A stretch of 64,000 bases of DNA from Cyanophora paradoxa (taxonomy: Eukaryota; Glaucocystophyceae; Cyanophorales; Cyanophoraceae). Below the pieces are notes generated by a model. It was not told where the DNA came from, made no database searches, and worked only from the letters and a program-made list of their open reading frames with translations. The position numbers and the translations under genes are program-made. The stretch lies in contig QPMI01000515.1 of assembly GCA_004431415.1 (NCBI GenBank), positions 223,195-287,194 of the forward strand, read 5' to 3'. This document shows positions 52,801 through 62,077 of the stretch, in pieces. Each line of letters begins with the position of its first letter. Within the stretch, counting starts at the first letter, position 1.

Positions 52801-54946
52801 TGACTGTAAGATCACCTGTAATGGTGCCACCTGTCAATGGTAAATATTTAGCAAGTTCAGCATCAAGCTCAGTCTCTGTCACATAGGGTATTAATGCTGC
52901 TGCCAGTGTTGTGGCATATTCAGTTTCTGTTACATAATCATTGAGTATAGTAGTTAATTCGGTTCCATCTATGTAATTCTTATTTTCTAAATAATCCTCT
53001 GTGACCACTCGTGATATATTTTCGTTGTGAATGTTTTTTGCTGCTGCTCTCTGATTTATTTCTAAAACACCTTGCTTATCAACATCATTATAGTTCGTTT
53101 TCTTCCACCCTATCTCACATTGCTTGTAATCGTCTCGATCTCCAACTAAATCATCAGGTAAGAGCCGTTCTCGGCTAAATATTAGCTTTGGTCTTGATCC
53201 ATCAAAAGCGCTAACATCAGTCACATTAATCTGAAGAGTCGCATCTTTGTCTACATAATTAATTGGATTGGCTGGAAGAGATGGTATAGGTGGTAATGTT
53301 GCTGTCATTGGGATGTCGTCAGGGTAGTAACTTGTTAAATAGATACCTGGTTTGGTGTCTTTTATTTCAACACCTCCACCAGCTGCCACTAAATTAACTC
53401 TTGTAGGTGGTCTAATATAGAGTTCGCCTTCCATTGTGGTTCCAGCATTAATTCCGTGGCGATTGACATAATATGTATCTAATAGTAATCGTTCTTCTGT
53501 GTCTATATTTTTATACAGACTCACACCATGTAGCCCATCATTCACAGCATTACCTGCTGATGCGAAAGTAGGTTGCTGGTCGATTTCATCCCAATCGTGT
53601 CTGTGGTCTTCTGGTGGGAACAATTCTGGTACATCAATTTCGTCCCAAGTGTGTCTATGGTCTGCTGGTGGAAATTCTTCTGGTATTCCATCGATTTCTC
53701 CCCAATCATGCCTATGATCCACAGGTGGAAATCTATCAGGTTTATTCTCGATTTCGTCCCAATCATGGCCATGGGGATCAGGTGGATATGTTTGTGGTTT
53801 ATTTCGAATGTCCTCCCAATCCACTATGAAATCGAATAGATCAGGTGCGAAACCATCAGGTACAAGCTGCTCATCAAAAGGCTCGTAGCGATCATAAGTT
53901 ACAAGATTTGGGTCGAAACCATCTGGTAAGACATTATCCTCTTCAAATCGCCTATCTTCAAGAGGTATAACATTTACATCTGGTGATAAAAGCTCCTCAG
54001 CTGGTTGTTTGTAATCTGTAAATACTGGTTTGTTTCTGACTTTTTCCCAGCTAACTATGTGCTGCCCAAAGGCTACATTTTCCTCTGCTGTGTATTCCCT
54101 CCCTGGTTGCTTCTTTGGTGTAAGGTCAGGTGGATCCCACGGAAGCGGAAAGGGGACAGGAACAGGACCGTAATGCTCAAAGATTTCCCTTATAGTTTTC
54201 TCACTGACAAGCTTCTCACCATTGGCATACACATTGCTTCCATGGATATTTCGCCACTGCCTCGTCCTGATTCCAAGGTCTTTTGTGTTTGTGACCAAAG
54301 GTAAAAGGTGCCTATCCATTTCGACAAGATCAGGATGTAAATGGATTGCTACTGGTTGAGTGGGGCTGCTGTTGATGGTAATTGATGGCTTTTTCTGGTG
54401 GACATCATTTGGAGTAAAAAACCCAAACGGCTCATTCCTCGCAAAGTCATATGTAATATCCTTGGGGTATACATCATTAGTTGAACAGACTTGATTTGTG
54501 TTCTGGAAATGGCCCACTTGTAATACTTGGGGAACCTCTGTTTTTGTGGTGCTGCCCTCATTATAAATTCTCAAACCTGTGTTCTGTTTGCCCTGCTCAT
54601 CTTGTACATTGAAAATCAAACGGCCACTATCACACCTTGATGGTATGTCTGGATGGGTTCCACTTGGTTTGAGTTTTCTCGGTCTCCTTCTGGTTGCCTT
54701 GATCTCTGCTACTTGATTGGCTTTCACATTGCCCAAACTAAAAGCTATACTGACATCCTCCTTGTCTGGATCGGTCTGATTTAAGGACAGGGCATGCTCC
54801 CTTGATTGAGTCTTTGAAGAACCGTCAGAGCTGTGGTCGATTGATATTGAACCTTTAACTTTTATATTATCAAAGTTCACATGCTTTGTGCTGCTGGAAT
54901 TACCATCTTGAATTGTTTCCAGATTAGGGGGGTAATTAAAGCTCAT
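49868..54946 (-). CDS. Giant fibre/adhesin protein, N-terminal 1,692 residues
   Basis: ATG 54946. Probable virion fibre or host-recognition protein. Domains in order: an N-terminal polar region including DLGIRTRQWRNIHGSNVYANG (residues about 240-260), a phage tail-fibre type motif; four to five WDEI...FPP..HRH repeats at about residues 372-462, also tail-fibre like; a coiled-coil stretch with LPLTGGTITGDLTV; two LamG-like modules (about 737-982 and 1075-1355, each ending in a YL-x-x-(Y/F)YG motif); and about twelve WIAPLTSSNVVQE / WLIPKADTETVNSQI repeats (about 1435-1672). The gene then continues through three frameshifts to 47552. The upstream gap to the divergent patatin gene is 43 bp. Confidence 0.85.
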   Translation of the reverse strand: MSFNYPPNLETIQDGNSSSTKHVNFDNIKVKGSISIDHSSDGSSKTQSREHALSLNQTDPDKEDVSIAFSLGNVKANQVAEIKATRRRPRKLKPSGTHPDIPSRCDSGRLIFNVQDEQGKQNTGLRIYNEGSTTKTEVPQVLQVGHFQNTNQVCSTNDVYPKDITYDFARNEPFGFFTPNDVHQKKPSITINSSPTQPVAIHLHPDLVEMDRHLLPLVTNTKDLGIRTRQWRNIHGSNVYANGEKLVSEKTIREIFEHYGPVPVPFPLPWDPPDLTPKKQPGREYTAEENVAFGQHIVSWEKVRNKPVFTDYKQPAEELLSPDVNVIPLEDRRFEEDNVLPDGFDPNLVTYDRYEPFDEQLVPDGFAPDLFDFIVDWEDIRNKPQTYPPDPHGHDWDEIENKPDRFPPVDHRHDWGEIDGIPEEFPPADHRHTWDEIDVPELFPPEDHRHDWDEIDQQPTFASAGNAVNDGLHGVSLYKNIDTEERLLLDTYYVNRHGINAGTTMEGELYIRPPTRVNLVAAGGGVEIKDTKPGIYLTSYYPDDIPMTATLPPIPSLPANPINYVDKDATLQINVTDVSAFDGSRPKLIFSRERLLPDDLVGDRDDYKQCEIGWKKTNYNDVDKQGVLEINQRAAAKNIHNENISRVVTEDYLENKNYIDGTELTTILNDYVTETEYATTLAAALIPYVTETELDAELAKYLPLTGGTITGDLTVNRELEVKDKIVIGNNEISRAPLNFLNFDVGGLSHCLLRFNASLDDAWENNVLVYELVNKANANVIQKLIQSGSVVFRNSGGPNNKPYYDVADTNSFSTFRYSFTSTNSAGYETIDFSGGITVAFVIKLRNAEPLEPILQFDGSSTLGSNGQIWSISKGQWGDGFVLNISKLDQSTFRVPLTIDEVDSWTIYDITITSTSVKVGVNAKERQTFSITNGSHLPRNDVKYVYLGSQYSKFDLCEFYCFTRALTAAELYNLRWYLHQFYGFVEDSSNPIPRDDNKLLIKTQELQVTGMNLATTNGVVALLTDRTTSNVVRGWLNEYTTSNVVRGWIADSEALLDNYLPLTGGTITGNLNVSNQGNTDSKLKIYENTFKLDYLDVSTFNVLSVLNVFVWVRARDNMKDGTIVSGLGNGAGDVWFDNNPETPNFLLGFGNVAGNSTQIKNNGGPNNKPYFNSYPTINFNFSAYNTWGAECELFMSQTSQQHLTVFFVAKFTDTAPPNVENVLSLSYGTTNWSINKWNNGATCYIQVSNGVGAAGLGESTSPSNAKAEITYSEMTTWTLYEVTVSPSTVTFGINGSNRSVENVTNMFPNNLVTESRIGSSTSKQDLAELIVIIKPTTEIVKDNIRSYLLQKYGYPEPLDNPFASDPNKLLLQTNSLRVTGSLIANNLQYTAPAPGGGFIIKDFQTSSSLQEAEITAINAQITQIQESIDSINTNIEPLTTSNVVHEWVAPLTASNVVQEWIAPLTSSNVVQEWIAPLTSSNVAQEWIAPLTASNVVQEWIAPLTSSNLVQEWLAPKADTETVNSRIALLTSSNTVQGWLIPKADTETVNSRIALLTSSNTVQGWLIPKADTETVNSQIALLTSSNTVQGWLIPKADTAAVNSQIALLTSSNTVQAWLAPKAETAFVNSQVALLTSSNTVQGWLAPKADTATVNTQISPLTSSNIVQSWLSDYLPKSGGLSHPIFLFRAAFTQIT

Positions 54947-54989
54947 GGCTTTTACTATATGGATTTATAATATTCCTTATAAGTATTAG
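54947..54989. promoter_or_regulatory. 43-bp divergent promoter, fibre / patatin genes
   Basis: An AT-rich spacer (TTATAATATTCCTTATAAG core) separates the ATG codons of two divergent genes. Similar TATATTAA strings lie directly before the ATGs at 46649 and 57470. This suggests a compact viral promoter element. Confidence 0.5.
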
Positions 54990-56545
54990 ATGCCTCTCAA
55001 GGTCGTTTTAGCATTGTCAGGAGGCGGAGCAAGGGGCATTATCATTACCAGACTGCTCAAAGAAATCGAAAATCGAACTGGCAGGCAAATCATTGACCTT
55101 GTGGATCTTGTTAGTGGAACTTCCACGGGTGGGATCATTGCCATTGGGTTGAACATCAGGCATCCAGATAGGGCAGGCGAACCCAAACTCACAGCCAGTG
55201 ATTTACATAATATTTACCTCACTCAGCTGCCCTTGATTTTCGCGAATCCTCGAAATATAATCGAAAATGCCCTTTTTAACACCAAGTATGATGTGGCTCC
55301 TTTGGAAAGCGCAATCTATTCTGTTACTGGCGAATCTCTCATTCAAGATTCCTTAAAGGACATTGTGATTACTTCGTTTGATACTCAGTACATGAAACCT
55401 ATATTTATCACAAATGATAACAACTATAACTTTCTGCCCTGTAAAATAGCAGCAAGGGCTACCTCTGCTGCTCCCACCTACTTTTCTCCTGTGAGTATAG
55501 TTGATTTTAATCGAGGGTAACTGCTTGCCTTATTGATGGTGCTATTTCAGGAAACAATAACCCAAGTGTGTGTGGCTATAGCCATGCGAGGAAGATTTAC
55601 AGTGATGATGATGACATTATAGTTATAAGCATCTCTTGTGGTGAGGTAGACCCATATTTAGAGTCTGATTATTTCGGCTATGGTTATGAGACTGTGAACA
55701 GTTGGGGCATTCTCTCATGGATTGCCTCAACAGATGGAAGCCCATTGATTAACATGCTCATGGCAGCAAGTGAGCTGTCAGCTCTTGACAAGATGGAGGA
55801 GTTGCTGCCTTACAACTACGATCAGGATTATGGGAGGTACTATAGGCTATCTGTTCCTCTTCCAAATCACATAGTCAAGTCCCTTGATGATACCTCTAAA
55901 ATCCCCGACATGCTTTCGTTCACTGAGACATACATAGCAGCAAACAACACCATGATTAATAAGCTTTGCGATTTGCTGGTAGCAAACTATGAATTAAAGA
56001 ACCCATCAAAAGCTTATATCTCTTCCACTCTCACCCTGTCACCACCTTTGGATGCTAATTGGTACAAACTTGCTGATGATGCTTTTACTGCCTCCTCCTC
56101 TGTGATAGGTAAAGAGCCCCACATGGCTCGACCTTCATCATTTGGCTGGGAAGCTGGGGCATTTGCTCCAGAGCAGATATGGGAGACCCCCACTGAGTAC
56201 CTTCAAGTTGCTTTCCCATACACTTTTGAACTCTCTTCAGTGGTTGCCTATGGGTCAGGGGACACCAATGCTTTTATAAAGACTTTCAATGTGGCTACAT
56301 CAACTAATGGGATCAACTGGTCTTTTATTCGAGCAGAAGGGCAGAACAAAACATTTGTTTGTGAGAATATAAACAATGCTAATAATTCCGGCGATATAGC
56401 TTTATTAAATGGTTACCCTCTCACCATCAAGGATGCTTTCTACGTAGGGTTCTCTTTGAGAATCAAATATGTTCGCATTTATCCCCTTGTCTATGTGAAT
56501 GCTCCCACAATGAGAGTCGATTTTACAGGTGCGTTTATTCGATAA
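54990..56545 (+). CDS. Patatin-like phospholipase with discoidin-like C-terminal domain (one frameshift)
   Basis: Patatin-like lipases cleave acyl chains from phospholipids with a Ser-Asp dyad. ATG 54990 gives LALSGGGARG (oxyanion hole, residues 11-16) and GTSTGG with nucleophile Ser45. The frame breaks near 55515 and continues as CLIDGAISG, which carries the DG(A/G) catalytic Asp, so the break separates the two catalytic residues. The C-terminal part (about 56.10-56.54 kb) reads like an F5/8 type C (discoidin) carbohydrate- or lipid-binding domain: YLQVAFPYTFELSSVVAYGS, TFNVATSTNGINWSF, VRIYPLVYVNAPTMRVDFTG. A lipase plus a sugar-binding domain suits membrane entry or exit. The 3' end overlaps the convergent gene by 11 bp. 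Confidence 0.82.
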
Positions 56546-57470
56546 ACTCGAGCTGAAAAGAATTGTCAATTCCATTCATGTCAATGATGTCACCAAAGTA
56601 GTCTTTGAACTCAACTGTTAGTTCTCTCACCACCAGATGTCGGTCATTAATTCGAATAAACTCCCCATGTTCACCATTATAGTAAACATAGCCTCCTATA
56701 TCCTTGCTTAATTGGAGTCTCAGTATGGCGCCTTGGTTTTGTGGCTGTGATTTTGGGACTATATTATGTCTGCTGGCAAAGGGAGCAAGTTCTTTGACAT
56801 GTAAATAAAGGTACTGCTCAGCATTCATATCTGCCATCTTATTGCTGTCATAAACATATCTAAGAGGTGTGGATGAAAGTCTGGATCCCGAAAAGGTAGT
56901 TCCCCACAAGGGGTGATTGAGTGTGATAGGTTTGCCATCATACTTTAGAAAATTCTCAGGGCGATATGGAGATTGAGAGGGCGAATTGTCATCCATAAAT
57001 GAAGACTGGAACTCAGTTGAGCTTAAACCCAATAGCTTACCAATGCGCTTATTGCTTGCTTTTATACGGAAATATCGGTTACTGTAGAACTCCACTTTAT
57101 AGGTGGTTGGATTGTAGAATAATTTGAATTCGAAAGCAACTGTTTTTCCTGCTATAGTTTCCTCATAGAACACATAGTTCAATCCATAGTTGTATGGTTG
57201 GGTGACCCCAAAATGTCCCTGATTGATATAACCGGTTGGCAGGGGGGAAATGTTGTAAGTTACTGTTTCAGTGACAGAACTATCCTGATAGGTGAATTCC
57301 ACTATTAAATGATCTGTTCCCACACTATTGTAAATGCTGTTTGGAATTTCTGCGTAAATAACCCTACACTCTCGAGGTCTCTCTACTGGTGTTGTGAGGG
57401 CAACCCTGTAAGAGTTTTCGGTTTCACCTTGGCTGCGATCCCTGCTATCAACATTGACAAGCCGGTTCAT
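56535..57470 (-). CDS. Minor capsid (penton-like) protein, Polinton-like virus type
   Basis: ATG 57470, 311 residues. The start MNRLVNVDSRDRSQGETENSYRV followed by PRECRVIYAEIPNSIYN is the pattern of minor capsid proteins in Polinton-like viruses and relatives: a VDSRDR turn, then a strand and an EIPNS(I/V)YN motif. The body is beta-rich without Cys. A TATATTAAA string precedes the ATG, which is only 8 bp from the divergent gene at 57479. The assignment rests on motif and neighbourhood; a jelly-roll model would test it. Confidence 0.6.
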   Translation of the reverse strand: MNRLVNVDSRDRSQGETENSYRVALTTPVERPRECRVIYAEIPNSIYNSVGTDHLIVEFTYQDSSVTETVTYNISPLPTGYINQGHFGVTQPYNYGLNYVFYEETIAGKTVAFEFKLFYNPTTYKVEFYSNRYFRIKASNKRIGKLLGLSSTEFQSSFMDDNSPSQSPYRPENFLKYDGKPITLNHPLWGTTFSGSRLSSTPLRYVYDSNKMADMNAEQYLYLHVKELAPFASRHNIVPKSQPQNQGAILRLQLSKDIGGYVYYNGEHGEFIRINDRHLVVRELTVEFKDYFGDIIDMNGIDNSFQLEFIE

Positions 57471-57478
57471 TTTAATAT

Positions 57479-58510
57479 ATGAATATAGATAAAAGGAGAA
57501 TGCCCGTGGACTACATTGAGGTGAGCTCTTTTAATACAATCTCTGGTGACGGTCCTACTTCAAGCTTTATAGCTCGACTTCCAAACATATATGAGAATGT
57601 GAGGGCTGTCAGGCTGGTCTCGGCCGAATTTTATAATAGTATCCCTATGGTGAGTGGTGAAACGCAACCAGGGGATATTACAATTGATAATTCATTCAGC
57701 ATTTTTTGGAGTGAAGAATTCGATGGTGCTGGCATTGATGGCATTCCAACTACTCGACCAGCGGCCGGCTTTGAACCTTGGAAGCAATTAATAATAAGCC
57801 GCAAAAAACCCATTCAAAGCCACCAGCAATTGGTAAATGTAATTAATGCGAAATTCGATGATAGAGAGCCGGAACCATCTATTCGCTGTAAATGGGATGA
57901 GTCACTAAAACGAATTATATTCCACTCAGAGAAACCTTTCTATCTAGCCTTCTCTGTTGCTGGAAATCCAAACCAGAAAACGATCCAAAAGTTGCTGAGC
58001 GCTGCCCGATTGCTTGGTCTTGATCCCGGAAGATATGGAAATTCCCCAATCCAATCACAGGTTTATAATGCTCTTACTGATGGCATCTTTACTGGTGAAC
58101 GGGTGAATGGTATTATATCTTCATTTGAGCCTGAAAAGACCAGGGACAGTGTTTTATTTGTCAGAGTAAAAGAGTTGGGTGATCTAGTTCAGTGTGGGGA
58201 TGGTCTCCTGACTGGTTACTTCCACAAAATCGTGGTTCCTGACAAGGACTATGGTGAGCATGTGGTTTACAATTCAACAGAATCTCACCCACTTTACAAG
58301 TACTATAACAAAAAAATGGGTTTGTCTACATTCTCTGTGGATATAGTAAATGCTATAAACGAACCAATCGATTTTGAGGGTCAACCTGTCCACCTCACAT
58401 TTGAAATTCGATATGGGGAGGAGCCAGCAGGCGACCCTGTCTATGAATACTTTAAGATGCGGATGTCACAAAGTCATCCAACATATCCAATCATTGCGAG
58501 TTTTGGGTAA
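57479..58510 (+). CDS. Second minor capsid-like protein
   Basis: ATG 57479, 343 residues, intact. Its N-terminus repeats the logic of the divergent neighbour (VDYIEVSSFNTISG...SSFIARLPNIYENVRAVRLVSAEFYNSIP). A shared C-terminal sense, VNAINEPIDFEGQPVHLTFEI against FGDIIDMNGIDNSFQLEFI, supports distant paralogy. It probably contributes to the same capsid vertex or cement layer. The major capsid gene follows 53 bp downstream on the same strand. Confidence 0.6.
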   Translation: MNIDKRRMPVDYIEVSSFNTISGDGPTSSFIARLPNIYENVRAVRLVSAEFYNSIPMVSGETQPGDITIDNSFSIFWSEEFDGAGIDGIPTTRPAAGFEPWKQLIISRKKPIQSHQQLVNVINAKFDDREPEPSIRCKWDESLKRIIFHSEKPFYLAFSVAGNPNQKTIQKLLSAARLLGLDPGRYGNSPIQSQVYNALTDGIFTGERVNGIISSFEPEKTRDSVLFVRVKELGDLVQCGDGLLTGYFHKIVVPDKDYGEHVVYNSTESHPLYKYYNKKMGLSTFSVDIVNAINEPIDFEGQPVHLTFEIRYGEEPAGDPVYEYFKMRMSQSHPTYPIIASFG

Positions 58511-58563
58511 ACACAAGGTTCATTCGTAATTTTTTATGTTACAGTATAATAAAAGAGAAAATC

Positions 58564-59928
58564 ATGGATATTACGTCGACCCTCCAGCGCCTTTCGTTGA
58601 AAGAAGCCCTAACAACCCCAGAGGAGGCCAAGGCCTTCTTTCTGGATAACTCCCTAATGCTTGGTCTTGAATCCAAGTCGAAGCCCGTTCTTGTTGTTGT
58701 GAACCCGAGCAATACTTTTGAAAATAGTGTTGGAAATCGCATTTCATTCAAACTCCCTCGCTACAATTTCTGTGGCAAACTCGAACTTGCCTTCGACCTT
58801 CCAGCTATCACTTTTGGTGATGCTGATCTTGTTCGGAATGGGTACACTCGCCCAGTTGGTGCTTTGGTTCAGCGACTTGAAATTACCTATGGGTCATACA
58901 CCTACCATATCCCTTCTGATTTCCTTGCTCATTTCCCTCTTGTCTATTATAGTGAGGATCAGCTTGCCAAAAAGAAGCGATCAATGGCATGCTTCACGGC
59001 ATCCCCGCCCATGGAACCAACCGACTTGGTGGCTCATTCTTTGTTGAAATTCCTGTGCCTTGGCTAAACCACTACCTACCTCTTGGTGCTCTGTCTGGTG
59101 AAATGGTAGTAACTGTTTGGTTCAAGGATGTAGGGAAGGGTTATGTTGAGACTTCTTATGGTGGTCGTACTCTTCCTAAGGCTGGGGACACAGCCATTGA
59201 TGGGACAAGGATGATGGGCTTGGCGTCGCACCTGCTGAATCTGTGCTGGCACATGTTGGCCAAAACATCACCACTTTCAATCTTGGTGCGCCAAACGTTG
59301 AAATTAAAATTACTTCTCCTCGCCTTTATATGTATGCTGTTAATGTGTCTGATGAGCTTTTCGCTACTGTTATTGAGAAGGTAAAGACAATGGCATGGCT
59401 ATCCCTGCTCTGGATATTGGATTTGTGGATGTCAGTGATTTGAAAGCCAAGGGTCTTGCCCACCCAATCGAGTTAACTCTCCCAAATATCAGGTCTCGTT
59501 TATGCTCTGCTTGTTTCAGTTCGTGATAACGCTAATGTTGACAAAGCTAATGGTTCCCACAGTGTACTTAAGACCTACTCCAACTCCAAAGATATTACTT
59601 TCACTGTGGAAATTAATGGTCAACGTCTCTATGCCACTGAGCCCATTCCACTGCTCAAGGGTGCTGAGCTGATTGCTGATGTCTTCAAATGCTCTAATAT
59701 GGATAAGGTTGCTGATCGCTATGTTCTTTCAGGCTTCCGTTCTGTCTTGATGGTGAGAAGGCAATTCGCAATGTTGCCCAGTCTGGCTATGTTGACCTGA
59801 CCAATTCTTCATCTTCATTCCTCACTCTCTACATGCCCACTGACAAGGTTATTGATGTCAATGTTCGCGCTCTCATGCACAGCTTTATCATAGTGGACAA
59901 GGACGGCTTAAGGCGAATCAATCTATAA
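58564..59928 (+). pseudogene. Major capsid protein gene, double jelly-roll type, frameshifted
   Basis: ATG 58564. The N-terminal frame gives NRISFKLPRYNFCGKLELAF, VGALVQRLEITYGSYTYHIP and LVYYSEDQLAKKKRSM. A second frame gives FFVEIPVPWLNHYLPLGALS followed by GEMVVTVWFKD, patterns typical of Polinton-like-virus and virophage major capsid proteins. The reading passes through five frame changes (near 58990, 59210, 59385, 59490 and 59735) and ends with LRRINL, TAA 59926-59928, about 450 residues in total. No stop codon interrupts the homologous pieces apart from those caused by the shifts. As written it cannot make a full capsid protein. Confidence 0.75.
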
Positions 59929-59980
59929 ACCATATTCAGTCACATCGTATTATTTTTATCTGGTTCTTTATAGAAGAAGC

Positions 59981-60710
59981 ATGGGCGACTTGGACGAATT
60001 TAATGCTGGTGAGATGATAAATCCCCCTTTCCGCGTTTTGGCAATTGGCAAATCTGCTACTGGTAAATCAGAGGCTGTCAAGTACTGGCTCAAAACAGCT
60101 TCATGATGCCAAAAAGATTGATGTCGTTTTGGTGGTGAGTGGAACAAGCTTTAATCATTTCTGGGATAAAGTGGCCACATTACAATTGGGGAAATGGGAC
60201 GCCCCCTACATTGCTAAATTGCTGGATGAAAGGCAAGAGAAAATAGAAAAGGGGAACCTGTAAACCAATTATGTGTTGTTTTGGACGACCTTATTGACAA
60301 CGAAATAGTAGATTTAACCCGAGATAAATAATCGGAAGTCTTTACAGTCGTGGTAGACATTCGAAAATATCTATTATCTGTATCACACAAAAGCTGAGGA
60401 AAGTCTCATCAACAATTCGTGTCAACTCAGATTATGCTATGTTCCTAAGCGCTGCCAATAGAAAGGAGCTTGAAGCCATTGAGGAAGAATATAATATAAT
60501 GCGGACAAAGATGTTTTCTATAAAATGTTTGAAGAGTACGTTCATTCCTATCAGTTTCTAATTTGGTCATCCGCCGATTATTCTGTGAAATATTTCGTAG
60601 ATAAAGCGGATTTGGTCAAAGATTTCCCATTTCCACGGTTCCACAGGAAGCCAAAGAAGAAAGAAGATGAGCTTAAACCACCAGAGAAAGAAGAGGGCGC
60701 AAAGAAGTGA
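59981..60710 (+). pseudogene. Genome-packaging ATPase (FtsK/HerA, A32-like), frameshifted
   Basis: ATG 59981 gives FRVLAIGKSATGKSEAVKYW, with Walker A GKSATGKS. After a frame change come KKIDVVLVVSGTSFNHFWDK and then LCVVLDDLID with Walker B. A further frame gives ISIICITQK, the position of the Gln sensor. A last frame runs from about 60420 to 60710 and ends in a Lys/Glu-rich tail. The order matches A32-like ATPases that pump DNA into capsids. At least three frame changes break it. It lies just after the capsid gene, as in Polinton-like viruses. Confidence 0.75.
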
Positions 60711-60788
60711 AAAGCCAAGTTCATAGTAATAAGTTAATGCGATATAAACGCGGTCTATAAAAATATCTCTCACTTTAATAAAGACACA

Positions 60789-61521
60789 ATGCCCCCCAAA
60801 CGAAAATAGGCATCCCTGCTGGGGCTGTTGGTTATTCAGGTGGTGGTAACAATGGCTCCATTAACACAGACCCGCTTAAATTCAATGGAATGAATGAGAT
60901 AAAGCCCTCACAACAGCAAGAGGATCCCCTTAATGCCGCCTATGAGGAATCTTTGATGACAAAGCCCCACAGACGTCCACCAGTGATCAGCTCAACATCT
61001 CCCCTGAAGCTTCTAAAATGAAGGCTGTGGGTGAGGGTGCCAGGCGAATTATAGGTGCTGCTGATGATAAAGGTCTTGGGCTCCAAGATCTATCACTCAC
61101 TCGCAAAGGTGAGGGTCTCAGTAAAGAATCCGACAAGGTTATCCAGTCTATGGCGGGTGAAGTCACATACAAGACTGCTCCCACCCAGAATATTCATAGA
61201 GTTCCCAAGGCTCAATGGGACGAGATGACTGCCAAGCTTAAAGATCTGGAAGCCAAATCAAGTGCCTTAGAGCAATATGTAACTGAGAAGAGAGAGAGAT
61301 CCAAACTCAAGGAGATGCTAAGAAAGGAGGTGTTCAAAATGGGGATCACTGGGATTCCAGATAAACAGTTTATTGCCAAGAAAGAGAACCAAATTGATGA
61401 GCAAGCTGTTGATGAAATGAAAACAAAGACCCAAAAGGGGACTATTGAGCCAGGTGCTACAAAGGCTGAGGTGGACAAAGGTGTAGCCCCCACAGTGTAT
61501 AAACGACGGGTTTGGCTTTGA
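60789..61521 (+). pseudogene. Unknown virion-associated protein, frameshifted near the 5' end
   Basis: ATG 60789 opens MPPKRK and then shifts frame within about 20 bp into GIPAGAVGYSGGGNNGSINT. A second shift near 60950 leads into the long C-terminal frame, with LNISPEASKMKAVGEGARRI, a coiled-coil stretch (WDEMTAKLKDLEAKSSALEQ) and the end VYKRRVWL, stop at 61521. The Gly/Asn-rich N-terminus and helical C-terminus give no family. It may be a core or scaffold protein given its place after the ATPase. Confidence 0.6.
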
Positions 61522-61549
61522 GAAAAAATAAACGTTTTTTCTATTATAA

Positions 61550-61780
61550 ATGGATGATACCATCAGTCTGGTTGAGTTCACCGTTGATAGTCCTGTTAGT
61601 GAGAGTTATATTAAGAGCGCTGTAGCAAACCAAAAACGATACAGGGAAGACCCAGAATATAGAGAGTTTAAGAAACAGCAAGCCTTGGCATCATATTATC
61701 GCCGAAGGGCACAAAAAGATGTTGTGAGGCCTATAGGGAGGCCAATTAAACATTATTTGACCACTGAGAGCAGCAACTGA
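61550..61780 (+). CDS. Small basic protein, 76 aa
   Basis: ATG 61550, 76 residues: acidic N-terminus, then a Lys/Arg-rich part (QKRYREDPEYREFKKQQALA) and a RPIGRPIK end that resembles an AT-hook core. It might bind DNA. Unrecognised. Confidence 0.5.
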   Translation: MDDTISLVEFTVDSPVSESYIKSAVANQKRYREDPEYREFKKQQALASYYRRRAQKDVVRPIGRPIKHYLTTESSN

Positions 61781-61805
61781 GTTATTTTGTCCTGTTACTT
61801 GTAAG

Positions 61806-62072
61806 ATGTGGCAATGGCTCCAACAATTGCTGGATATGTTTCATATACATGTGACCAGCAATTATAAGTGTAGCTGTTGTGATACTACTATTGACGTCAG
61901 CATTGGATCTTCCTCCCCAAGTGGATCCAGGAGTGGGTCTCCCTATGATGTGGTGCGCTCAACTGAGGGGCAAAGGGTAAGCTTGGAGAGCATTGAAGAG
62001 GTGACAGGGGAGCAATTTGCTCAGGCTGTAAGCAGCGCTTGGAATGAGTACCAAGGAAACCGTCTACATTGA
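61806..62072 (+). CDS. Small protein, 88 aa, with a Cys motif
   Basis: ATG 61806, 88 residues. An amphipathic start MWQWLQQLLDMFHIHV, CSCC at about residues 23-26, a Ser/Gly-rich linker and a Glu-rich helix. The Cys cluster and short length suggest a membrane-associated or metal-binding peptide, but nothing specific is recognised. Confidence 0.45.
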   Translation: MWQWLQQLLDMFHIHVTSNYKCSCCDTTIDVSIGSSSPSGSRSGSPYDVVRSTEGQRVSLESIEEVTGEQFAQAVSSAWNEYQGNRLH

Positions 62073-62077
62073 ACACA

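Noticed and set aside
58564-60710. Frame changes in capsid and ATPase genes as spliceosomal introns
   Set aside because: The homologous reading continues within a few bases at each shift, leaving no room for an intron.
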